From: Sphaerolaimus hirsutus
Taxonomy: Eukaryota > Nematoda > Chromadorea > Monhysterida > Sphaerolaimidae
Assembly: GCA_964036195.1 (NCBI GenBank)
Contig: OZ038457.1
Span: 13,047,147 to 13,111,146, forward strand
Direction of reading: 5' to 3'
Length of the DNA: 64,000 nucleotides
Below the pieces are notes generated by a model, which was not told the origin of the DNA, made no database searches, and saw nothing but the letters and a program-made list of their open reading frames with translations. Positions within the stretch are counted from its first letter, which is position 1; every line of letters starts with the position of its first letter. A program made the position numbers and the translations under genes. Below, piece after piece: positions 57,201 to 64,000 of this stretch.

Positions 57201-60200
57201 CGGTAGTCAGGAACGAAATTGCCAGTGTCTGTATACTAATTCGAGACAACACAAGCTGATAGGGTGAAAATTGTGCTCGCACCTGCCAACTGCTGGAACG
57301 CCTCCTTTTGTAGGTTTCAGAGCCGCTTCTACTGTTTCTGGAATTTTGCTCGATTTGAAAAGAACCCCAGAGCCAATAATCGCGCGGCGAATAATCCGAC
57401 CCGACTCCGATCAGAAGTTGGTTAGAATTCAGGCGGGGCAGCGATTCACATTTCCACACGTGATGGTGGGGATAGAATGTGTACATTTTCAGATTTGTAA
57501 ATCTATCGATATTTACGAGTGAAGCTACTCGATTATTCGCCGGTGCTAGTTCGAAATAAATTTAGACTGAAATAGAAATCATGCGTCTGTTGGATTTGGA
57601 TCATGGAAATCATGTGCATTCGTAAAAAGAAACCTGTCACTTCCTCAACACGATTGAAAGAAAAGTATAACACGTATTACTCGAAATGTAATCAGTGATT
57701 TGAAACTGATTTGACAATTCCATCACAATCCACACACTTTGATGAAAAATTGACCTTGCACGATGATACCCTCATCTCTGATCACCACACAAAAACCATT
57801 GTCATGGCAAATTGCTTCCATGCTGAGCCAATTTGCAAGGTCAAAGTGGATACATTCTACTACAATGAAATATTTACATTCAAACGTGTTTTAGTGCCGT
57901 ATTTACGACAGTGAAAAAATGGTTGCACAAATATGCAACGCTCTCGTTGCATCAAGACGTTTGTTGTCTCTGATATTTTAGCACACGTAACAAAAAAACA
58001 TTCTGGCCGTGGCAGAATTAACAGACTATTATTTCCGTATGAGCAGAAGAAAAGTTTGGTCATGAACTAAAGAACCGAAAAGTAATGCAACTCAATATTG
58101 TGAAAGCACAACAATAACATGAACAAAAAGAATTCCAACAAAAATTTTTTTCTCAAAATTCTGTGACACCCATCCACATTCATGGATGCACCTAAGTAAT
58201 ACATTTACGTATGTATTTACACAAGCAATGGAATTACAATGCAGAACTATAAAATTTGCACTTCATTCCGTTCCAACGCTGAGCAATCTTCGAGTGCACT
58301 GAAGAACGAATTTATAACAAAAACAAATTGCAAAAGCACACGCCCCATGCCCTTTATTCCCGCCACACTTTACAACCGCACTTGGTAAAGTGTTTGTTAT
58401 TACAATGAGCAAACGCCCGGTGCGGTTATTACACATTGGCGGCGTGAAAATACCAAAAACACTTCTCACTCTTAGAAGCTGAATCAATAGCACCATGTAA
58501 AGGGTAGTAAAAACGCATGCGTAACGTGATTTAGCAGCTTCACACTGCTAAACATCTTACAGATATCATATGCTTCACTGTTGGATAAATAGGAATACTA
58601 TTAAAGTTAATGTTTTACCTAATCAGTCACTTTCAGTGCACCAAAAACACAAATCCATGTGCTTGGGCCATGGAGAAAAACCAACCTAGTGCAGGTCCGA
58701 TAAAGTATTGAAATTATCGTAGTTCTACTTATAGAAGGGCGCCCTTCTATTTCTTTCGTCAACTTTTTTACCTGCCCTTCTATTGGAGACCCGCCGGATT
58801 GTGAAAAACATCGAATGTCGATTTAAAAAGTCAACCTGTATGCAGAGTGACAGTCGATATGCAACCACGCATGTCCTACGGTGTTGCCATCTTTGACAAC
58901 AAATCTGAGACACACATAACACACGCCCACTGAAACCATTGAAAAATTCCAATTTGCGCGAAGGCGGCAGCAAATTTAATTGAAATGAAATCATCATAAC
59001 CACGCACTTCTTTCCAATTCGACGCGACACAATAGAATTGAAAACCGAGAACGCAATTGACGCTTATGAATCATAAATATTTTTACACACAAGCAAAATT
59101 TAAGGGTTCGATGTAGTCTTTTTTCTAAATACAAAATAAACATGTCAACAACCGGTGACAGCAGTCGATGTATAGCATGTATGATAGCTTAATGGGGAAA
59201 ACGTGCTATCGTTAGACACAGGTACACACGAGCCAGCAACAAATTTAACTATTTATAATTTGATTTTAAAATTAAAATACGTTCTCAAAAACAACAAATA
59301 CAAATTTATATCTTAACACTTTTAAAATTTTATTGTTTGTTCCATTGTTGAAGTTGAAATTTGTGTTCATGTGAAAATAAAAAACTTCGGATTCGCTTCA
59401 AGTTGGAACTAAACACAGGCCCCAATTCGAGGCGTCCGACACGCGAGTAAGGCGCCCAAAGTTACCCTAAAAGGTGCCTAAAGTAGTGTTTACGAATGAA
59501 CAGTTCAGGCGCCCTACTCTCGCGTCGGGCGCCCTACTGGGAACACACATAGCCAGCGCAGGCGAGGTGCAAAGCGTTCATGCGTACTAATATTATTGAA
59601 CTAACAGCAGTAGCAAGCCGCAGCTCGGGCGTCGATTCACGCGTGTCCGAAGACGAACCGCCGGCCACTGCGTTCTGCAGCGAGAATAGCCCAACTCACC
59701 CGGATGACAAAAGGCGAAGACTCCGTGCGCATGTAGACCAGTGCGCATGTACAGTTGAACAAGGTACGCACTGGGTTTACATGGGCACCCGGTAGAAATA
59801 AATGGGCACCGAGCCTACATGCGCACCGAGTTTACATGCGCACTGGCACAGACCCTGACAAAAGCACTAGCCGATGATAGGGCGATAGGGCCTACTAATG
59901 ATAAATGCCGCGGACACGTCGCTAGCAGAAGTGCACACCAACCAGATATCTCTGAGCCAAACTGCCCGACCCTTGGCCCGTCTCCGGATCCGAGGGCACG
60001 TTATTGTCCTCGCTATTGCTGCTGGCTATGGGCGCGTGTCCGGTTGGCGCTTTACCACTGCTACTAGCGTTCGAGTGCGGCGCCGAACTAGCGTTGGTAA
60101 CGGTTGAAGTCGCCGCCGTAGACTGCGCCAGGGCGCGGCTGCGCCATGGTGTGAATGGAGCCGCGTTGGCGCTCGAAGGCGTGCCTGATGACGGCGGCGT

Positions 60201-60943
60201 ATTGGAGCCACTGGCCTGGCGCCACTCTGCGGATTAAAAGAAGCCGAATTTATTAACAGTGTAATGAAGTTTATCTAAAGTCTATGTGGATTAGAAGTGG
60301 ATTATGATGTGGATTAGAAACGGTCAAGATCAGGGTATCAAAAAAAATTTATGGAAAACGGAAACGGAATTTTGTTGCACTTTTCCAGCAACCGGAAACG
60401 GACATTTTCTTTCAGTGAGAAATTTAGAAAAACGGAAATTTTCAAAGTTAAAAAATGGAAAAATTAACGGCCGGAATCGGAAACGGAGAACATTTAGCTT
60501 TCGGAAAACGGAAGTTGACACCCTAGTCAAGATGCAAGTAGGCGCAGCCACTGAGAATGACAAAACCACCTTTTCTGTCGTCATTGGAGGGCATAGCGAT
60601 GACGGGCTTAGCGGCGACCACCGCCGCCTTGCCGCCACTGTCGCTCGTTTCCACACGACTCTGCAAGAATGAGAAAACCTCAACAAAGCAGCCAAGCGGT
60701 TGCATCAAACCTCGACGCTAACCAACCGCGCCAATTGCGGCCATAATCTGCTCGTGGGTAACGCCCTGAGTGGATCGTCTATTAGCGCGTTCCCTCTTGG
60801 ACTTTGCCTTCCTCTCCGCCTCGGCCTCGTCGCGCAGCGTGTCCGACAGCTGCGACTGCAACTGCACGCCGTCCGTTTTGATCGCTGGCACGGGCGTCGT
60901 GCTGTCGCTGCTGCCGCCGGTGGAGTTCTCCAAACACACGCGT
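48197..60943 (-). CDS. Myosin phosphatase targeting subunit (MYPT/PPP1R12), 3' part
   Basis: MYPT proteins target PP1 catalytic subunit to myosin; the N-terminal PP1-binding and ankyrin region is not in the window. Exons: 60727-60943, 60570-60660, 59943-60226, 59606-59674, 55938-56201, 55550-55657, then 54668-54802 or 48197-48283. All phases agree. Exon 60727-60943 has LRDEAEAERKAKSKR and NRRSTQGVT, the conserved segment of MYPT family members around the inhibitory phosphorylation region. The middle is Ser/Thr-rich linker. DFERLYEREKGERIKLSKRV and YERRIAELEEEAK form the C-terminal coiled coil, followed by a leucine zipper in either last exon. Three donors read GTTGGT. Assignment to MYPT is firm; which paralog is not. 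Confidence 0.88.
48337..48564. mobile_element. MITE with GGGCCCACACACACACTAG ends
   Basis: Ends GGGCCCACACACAC and GTGTGTGGGCCC, exact 3-bp duplication ATA (48334-48336, 48565-48567). Repeated AGTTGACAT/ATGTCAACT motifs inside. Confidence 0.75.
48951..49031 (-). repeat. Decayed introner-like element, copy E
   Basis: Only one half is recognisable: the minus strand starts GTGCCACTCCCACACACTG, then ATGTGAAAAGTCATGTAAAA and AAAATGTCAAATTCCCTT. Lies in a MYPT intron. Confidence 0.5.
49260..49669. mobile_element. MITE of the CCGTATT/TA family
   Basis: CCGTAAATCCTCGAATAAG at left, CGAGGATTTACGG at right, TA on both sides (49258-49259, 49670-49671). Internal repeats of GAGTTATTCGAGGGGG type. Confidence 0.8.
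49796..51395 (+). CDS. METTL27-like SAM-dependent methyltransferase, complete, five exons
   Basis: Exons 49796-49827, 49970-50180, 50430-50546, 50745-50876 and 51207-51395 give 226 residues with matching phases. Family features are LYDNWAPTYNKEL near the N-terminus, motif I RILDICGGTGK (SAM-binding glycine loop), IDGHDGSMEML (acidic residue pairing with SAM ribose region), YDYVIAVGCFNNGGLD, and AGGKIIFAVTINYYD. The WAP-YD start and overall order match METTL27 (WBSCR27), a class I methyltransferase of unknown substrate. The gene lies inside the MYPT locus on the opposite strand, between its two alternative last exons. Its fourth intron holds an AGTTGACAC-rich inverted-repeat element (about 50920-51140). 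Confidence 0.85.
50920..51140. mobile_element. Inverted-repeat MITE in METTL27-like intron 4
   Basis: GACCCAAACACTAGTTGACAC at left is mirrored at right by GTCAACTATCTGGTTTGAGGG-like sequence; CGCAGAGCGATCTTC is inverted in the centre. Relative of the AGTTGACA families. Confidence 0.6.
51701..53365. mobile_element. 1.67-kb AT-rich element with GGCGCTCCACACG ends
   Basis: Left GGCGCTCCACACG, right CGTGTGCAGCGCC, exact 3-bp duplication TAA (51698-51700, 53366-53368), the PIF/Harbinger pattern. Dozens of AGTTGACA/TGTCAACT motifs are concentrated toward both ends. No transposase-length ORF, so non-autonomous. Confidence 0.75.
53550..53780. mobile_element. MITE with GGGTCCACACACACTAG ends
   Basis: Ends GGGTCCACACACAC and GTGTGTGGGGGCCC, flanked by AAT and ATT. 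Same internal AGTTGACAT motif family as 48337-48564. Confidence 0.65.
54036..54445. repeat. Element of the GATAGATAGCTGAGCGG / G-run family
   Basis: G-run near 54050, then GATAGATAGAAAGCTGAGCGG and CCCACTAGACCCCTG near the right end; resembles 20520-20921. Target duplication not clear. Confidence 0.5.
54668..54802 (-). CDS. MYPT alternative terminal exon, divergent leucine zipper
   Basis: Acceptor CGCGTAG, phase 0, encoding DLTRVSSEAERLRTENAALV, RVLSKM, then a His/Ala-rich tail and TGA at 54668-54670. The zipper heptads and the RV(L/I)SK core correspond to the exon at 48197-48283, so the two are diverged duplicates. Very GC-rich compared with the distal one. Confidence 0.8.
   Translation of the reverse strand, partial: DLTRVSSEAERLRTENAALVRVLSKMAQRHNTARFAHKQAHGAQ
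54891..55169. mobile_element. hAT-like AT-rich MITE in MYPT intron
   Basis: CAGGGTTGG...CCAACCCTG, exact 8-bp duplication CTACTAAG (54883-54890, 55170-55177). Interior is TTTTATTTTA repeats. Confidence 0.85.
56305..56487 (-). CDS. Small single-pass membrane protein, unrecognised, nested in a MYPT intron
   Basis: Starts MPKNRHKVCKPAVDSSDDVG, then a charged turn and a hydrophobic helix, CFIGILIVLSIYLAM, ending DRVVALLRA: about 60 residues in one exon. The compact ORF with charged N-terminus, one membrane segment and short tail looks genuine. It ends about 100 bases before the MYPT exon at 55938-56201 on the same strand, so it could also be an alternative promoter product. The family is not recognised. 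Confidence 0.5.
   Translation of the reverse strand, partial: PKNRHKVCKPAVDSSDDVGIYREKTVVERWAESAYNCFIGILIVLSIYLAMDRVVALLRA
57125..57203. mobile_element. 79-bp minimal MITE of the CCGTATT/TA family
   Basis: CCGTACTTCCTCG...GAGGAAATACGG with TA on both sides; only termini and short subterminal blocks remain. Confidence 0.75.
57204..59605. other. MYPT intron, no further exon recognised
   Basis: A GATTATTGGCTC...GGCGTTCCAGCAGTTGGCAG segment at 57285-57338 ends in a possible donor (GTGCGA) and encodes Ser/Arg-rich sequence, but its phase does not fit the neighbours. A piece of the CCAATAGAATGGCA family is at 58733-58792. Confidence 0.4.
60331..60525. mobile_element. hAT-like MITE, short relative of the TTTTCCG element, in MYPT intron
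   Basis: 195 bp, CAGGGTATCAAAAA...TTGACACCCTA, exact duplication GTCAAGAT (60323-60330, 60526-60533). GGAAACGGAAAA repeats inside. Lies between exons 59943-60226 and 60570-60660. Confidence 0.85.
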
Positions 60944-61131
60944 CTGAATCGAGTGAGTGGTCGGTGGACATCCGATGGGCATTTGTGTATATTTATATGA
61001 TAATTGGGGGTCAGAAATCCTCAAGTATTTAAACGATTCAAGCTAATGTGTTTTTTATCACGTTACAACGTTGCTAAGCAAAATATTTAGGATATCAGAG
61101 GATGTCTGCAGTCTCAGAAACAGTACAAATT

Positions 61132-62496
61132 AAGGGTGTGCTTCTAAAAGTACCGATCTACAAATTTTTTCAAATTTGAGTTAGGACCATTTTTGGGGTC
61201 CCGATAAAAATGCGCTTCAAAAATATATATAATATGTGGGGGTGCGAAATTCAATTTTGAGATATGGGGGGTCGAAAAACTCAAAAAAATCGCAAAATAC
61301 AGTTTTTGAAATTTTAAAAGTACCGATCTACAAGCTTTTTCAGCTTTTGTATTTTTTTAAGTACCGATCTACACACATTTTTCAAAATTGTACTTCTAAA
61401 TGTACCGATCTGCACTTTATTTTTTGTGCTTCTAAAAGTACCGATGTCAGCTCGGCATCATCAGCAGCAAAACCTCAATTTGTGCTTTTTTACTATGGGT
61501 AGAAGTACCGATCTACATCTATCTGATTTTGTGCTTTAAAAGGTACCGATCTACATGCTATTACCAATTTGTTCCTTAAAAATGTACTGTACCACAAAAA
61601 ATAAGATTCACTAAATATTATATAGCTAGTGTTATATGTATAAACAATGATTATACCCATGCATGTGGATACCCAACAATATGGCCGAAATACCCATACC
61701 CAGAATTCCCATACTCAATACCCATGTATGGGTATTGCATACTCCAAACTAGGGTTGGAAAAAAACGTTTTTTTTTAACTCGATGTTTTTTTAAAAAAAC
61801 AACGTTTTTTTTTAATAAAAAACGTTTTTTTTAAAAGCTCCCAGATATGACCTTGTGTCAACATATATAGGTATATCAGACAGTGGCAATACTCTGTGAT
61901 GTTATATATGACCATATAATGGCTGTGGAGCCATGGGATAGCATTATAAGTGGTGATTTGTGTCAAAAATATCCATTTTTCGTCGACATATCGTTCGTAT
62001 ATCGCCTTATAGTCGAATGTTCGTGACTTCAGGTAAAGTTTGGCACGGAATAGTGATCAAACAAGGTTATAAAAGGAGGTTGTTACTTTGGGAGTGAAGT
62101 TACACACTGTTGAGGTACATGGAAGCACATTACCTCAATAGTATATAGTACAGCAACATATGACGGCTTATTAACCCATGGTAGCACATAGAAATGGATA
62201 CTTTGATACTAAAAATGCCACAAAACCAATGAAAACAACCACCAATGTCAATTTGTGTGTGAAATTGCACGCTTGCGCGCAAAATTTTTGCAAAATACCT
62301 AGTGCTTAGTACTCAAAATTTCTGTCGATGTTTTTAAAAAAAAAACATTTCGGACGTCATGTTTTAAAAAAACAACGTTTTTTTATATAAAAAAAACGTT
62401 TAAAAAAAACATCGGCCAACCCTACTCCAAACTTTCAATTGCGGTTATCTCAAAATCGATTTTTTTGTAGATCGGTACATTTAGAAGCACACCCTT
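61132..62496. mobile_element. Element with AAGGGTGTGCTTCTAAA ends and GTACCGATCTACA repeats
   Basis: AAGGGTGTGCTTCTAAAAG at left, TTTAGAAGCACACCCTT at right. GTACCGATCTACA-like motifs repeat about eight times in the left half. CAAAT occurs just outside each end. A hAT-like MITE (61750-62424) is nested inside. Confidence 0.75.
61750..62424. mobile_element. hAT-like MITE with AAAAAACGTTTTTT ends, nested
   Basis: 675 bp, TAGGGTTGG...CCAACCCTA, exact duplication CTCCAAAC (61742-61749, 62425-62432). Interior homologous to 29635-30265 and 45790-46413, but the end blocks carry AACGTT instead of AGCGCT. Confidence 0.9.
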
Positions 62497-62599
62497 CAAA
62501 TAGAAGTATAGATTGTGTAGTGCAGTTAAATTAGTTGCTCAATGGCATAGTGTAGAAAAAAATTAGAGGCAGGGGGGGGGCAAGTTTGCTTCTGACTAA

Positions 62600-62875
62600 A
62601 GCCACGTTTGCAAGCGCTATCAGGCGCTATACTACACTAACATATCATGGATTACTATATTATTATATGGTAGCATGCAGAAATGAAGGATTGTCGCTAA
62701 AAAATACAACAAAACCAATGAAAACAACCCCAGCGTCAATTGGCACCTGAAATTGCGCGCCTGCGCAGAAAATTAACATCAAATTTTAGCAAGTTTTTTT
62801 TTTAAACGGTTTCAACGCTTGCGTTTTTTAAAACGTCGTTTTGAAACTAAAACGTTTAACAACGCCGGCCGGCCA
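62600..62875. repeat. Truncated member of the A-run/GCGC hAT-like family
   Basis: Has ACAAAACCAATGAAAACAAC and TGAAATTGCGCGCCTGCGC, then AACGTTTAACAACG near the right end; left end missing. Confidence 0.55.
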
Positions 62876-63129
62876 CCCTTATTGCCATTATAAAATGCGG
62901 GGGTGATATGCGTGGGGGGACTAATTGAGCTACCAGCGGAAATATTCATGGTCAAAAAGCACGGGCACCTCGCGTGGACGAGAGAAACGCCGACGTCATT
63001 CTGTTGGCTCGTGCTCGGCCGCGGCTCGGCTCGGTGTTCGCAGCGCAGCGGAGATTCGCTGCTGCCGTTTGAAATGGGTGTCACGTAAAGATGGTAAGCG
63101 ATATGGGGGAAGGAGTGGCACAGTTGCTA

Positions 63130-63415
63130 TTGTATACTCCAGTGACTTTACACCTTGCACGCGTGGTTCACGTTGGAAACGTGCCAACTAGGGCTGGCCG
63201 ATGTTTTTTTTTCAAACCCTAGTGCCAACCATATTAAAATATCGTGATTTTCATTTCAAGTTGAAAAAAATCATTGCTGAAATGACATCATACGTTCACG
63301 TTTTCGCTACACTAATTTTTTTCATCTTGTAACAAAAATCGCATGCTTTAACAATTATTGGCATGCTTCCAACATGAGATCAGTGCGAGTGCATATTAAG
63401 TCTGTCGAGTATACA
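63130..63415. repeat. Second copy of the dispersed repeat at 3150-3430
   Basis: Same ordered blocks (ACTTTACACCTTGCACGCGT, GTGCCAAC, GCATGCTTTAA, CAGTGCGAGTGCA, GTCGAGTATAC). Interrupted by a 33-bp hAT-like element. Confidence 0.55.
63189..63221. mobile_element. 33-bp minimal hAT-like element
   Basis: TAGGGCTGG...AACCCTA with exact 8-bp duplication GTGCCAAC (63181-63188, 63222-63229); the uninterrupted site is seen at the repeat copy near 3211. Confidence 0.75.
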
Positions 63416-63608
63416 GATAAAATGGTGAAGGTTTTCGAGTTGGTAGAAAAACTATGTAGTAGAAAACTATAATGGAAGGTTATTTTTTCAGAATGAAAGA
63501 GTGAGTCATTGGCAAGCTGCGCGAAACTAACTAATTGTACATAATGCGATTTGGTAACAACACGCGACCGAAAAGAACGCACCTGGTGGGAACGTGTCTG
63601 TCTACAGG

Positions 63609-63754
63609 CAAAACCACTTTCGGAATATCGATCTGAAAACGGACACAAAATCAACAGTGCACTGTGCAAAAAATATGGACACTCAGAGTTCGGGATCGTG
63701 ACCGTATCTACTTGTCATCCAGACCACTCCATCACGGATACGCAAGTTATGTAG
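63609..63754 (+). CDS. Possible terminal exon of an unrecognised gene
   Basis: A good acceptor (TGTCTGTCTACAG at 63596-63608) precedes KPLSEYRSENGHKINSALCK, KYGHSEFGIVTVS and a stop TAG at 63752. Coding-like composition, no family recognised, no partner exon found. Confidence 0.3.
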
Positions 63755-64000
63755 CCAATGAATTTAGCTGTGTCTACTGCAACTCTACGTAAATATAATT
63801 TAATTTTTGAAGGAAAATTTTTATTTTTTAATGGATGATTCTTGATAGAAAATTTTCGAAACTAAGAACGAAAATTTTACAAACTACAAAACGTGTGCCA
63901 TGATTTCAAGATGCAAAACTCCGATACATACCCAAACTATATGGCCACAAGAAATAGAAAATCCACTGCACCCTTGCGGCCGCAAAACCAGACCAAAACG
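63755..64000. other. No gene recognised
   Basis: AT-rich sequence to the window end; no exon supported. Confidence 0.4.

Noticed and set aside
57285..57338. Candidate Ser/Arg-rich MYPT micro-exon
   Set aside because: Reads well in one frame but needs a phase-2 start, while the neighbouring exons are phase 0 and join directly.
1..64000. CRISPR array, bacterial operon or viral genome
   Set aside because: No regularly spaced short repeats with unique spacers and no prokaryotic gene organisation; the only virus-like element is the LTR retrotransposon.

Overview
The window is nuclear DNA from an invertebrate animal. Its genes are split by short GT-AG introns into small, phase-compatible exons, and they encode animal-type proteins: a Cys-loop receptor, a myosin phosphatase targeting subunit, the spliceosomal cyclophilin CWC27, TMEM229 and METTL27-like proteins, a Ly6 protein, and secreted Gly/Tyr/His-rich proteins. 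I cannot place the phylum. No bacterial or organellar gene is visible.

Layout. 2.6-6.4 kb (-): a complete ligand-gated chloride-channel-like subunit in ten exons. 9.4-10.4 kb (+): a Ly6/three-finger GPI-anchored protein lacking its signal exon. 11.0-11.8 kb (+): a signal peptide exon and a cysteine-rich exon with a CS-alpha-beta (defensin-like) spacing. 12.9-14.6 kb (+): the 3' part of an unrecognised protein. 15.5-19.1 kb (-): complete CWC27 in twelve exons. 19.7-22.6 kb (-): TMEM229-like. 24.6-26.0 and 42.4-43.3 kb (+): two copies of a Gly/Tyr/His-rich secreted protein gene. 31.65-39.96 kb: a nearly intact Ty3/gypsy-type LTR retrotransposon on the minus strand, between the two copies. 45.3-45.6 kb (-): a short secreted or membrane ORF. 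48.2-60.9 kb (-): the 3' part of a MYPT/PPP1R12 gene with two alternative terminal leucine-zipper exons. A METTL27-like methyltransferase gene on the opposite strand (49.8-51.4 kb) lies between those two exons. The 5' end of MYPT lies beyond the window.

Most of the remaining DNA is non-autonomous transposons. At least fifteen small elements have hAT-like termini (TAG/CAG...CTA/CTG) and 8-bp target duplications, most of them exact. Other families have TA duplications and CCGTATT termini, or 3-bp AT-rich duplications and GGGCCCACAC-like termini. Two are near-perfect foldback hairpins.

The most interesting system is a 130-190 bp inverted-repeat element whose ends read GTGCCA...TGCCCC. Three copies sit inside coding sequence (channel, unrecognised gene, CWC27), flanked by a 3-bp CAG duplication, and the pre-insertion reading frame is continuous across each site. 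In every case the GT end faces the host gene's sense strand, so the element starts with a ready-made 5' splice site. One copy is removed precisely by GT...CAG splicing that uses the duplicated target as the acceptor. This looks like an active or recent intron-generating transposon (introner).
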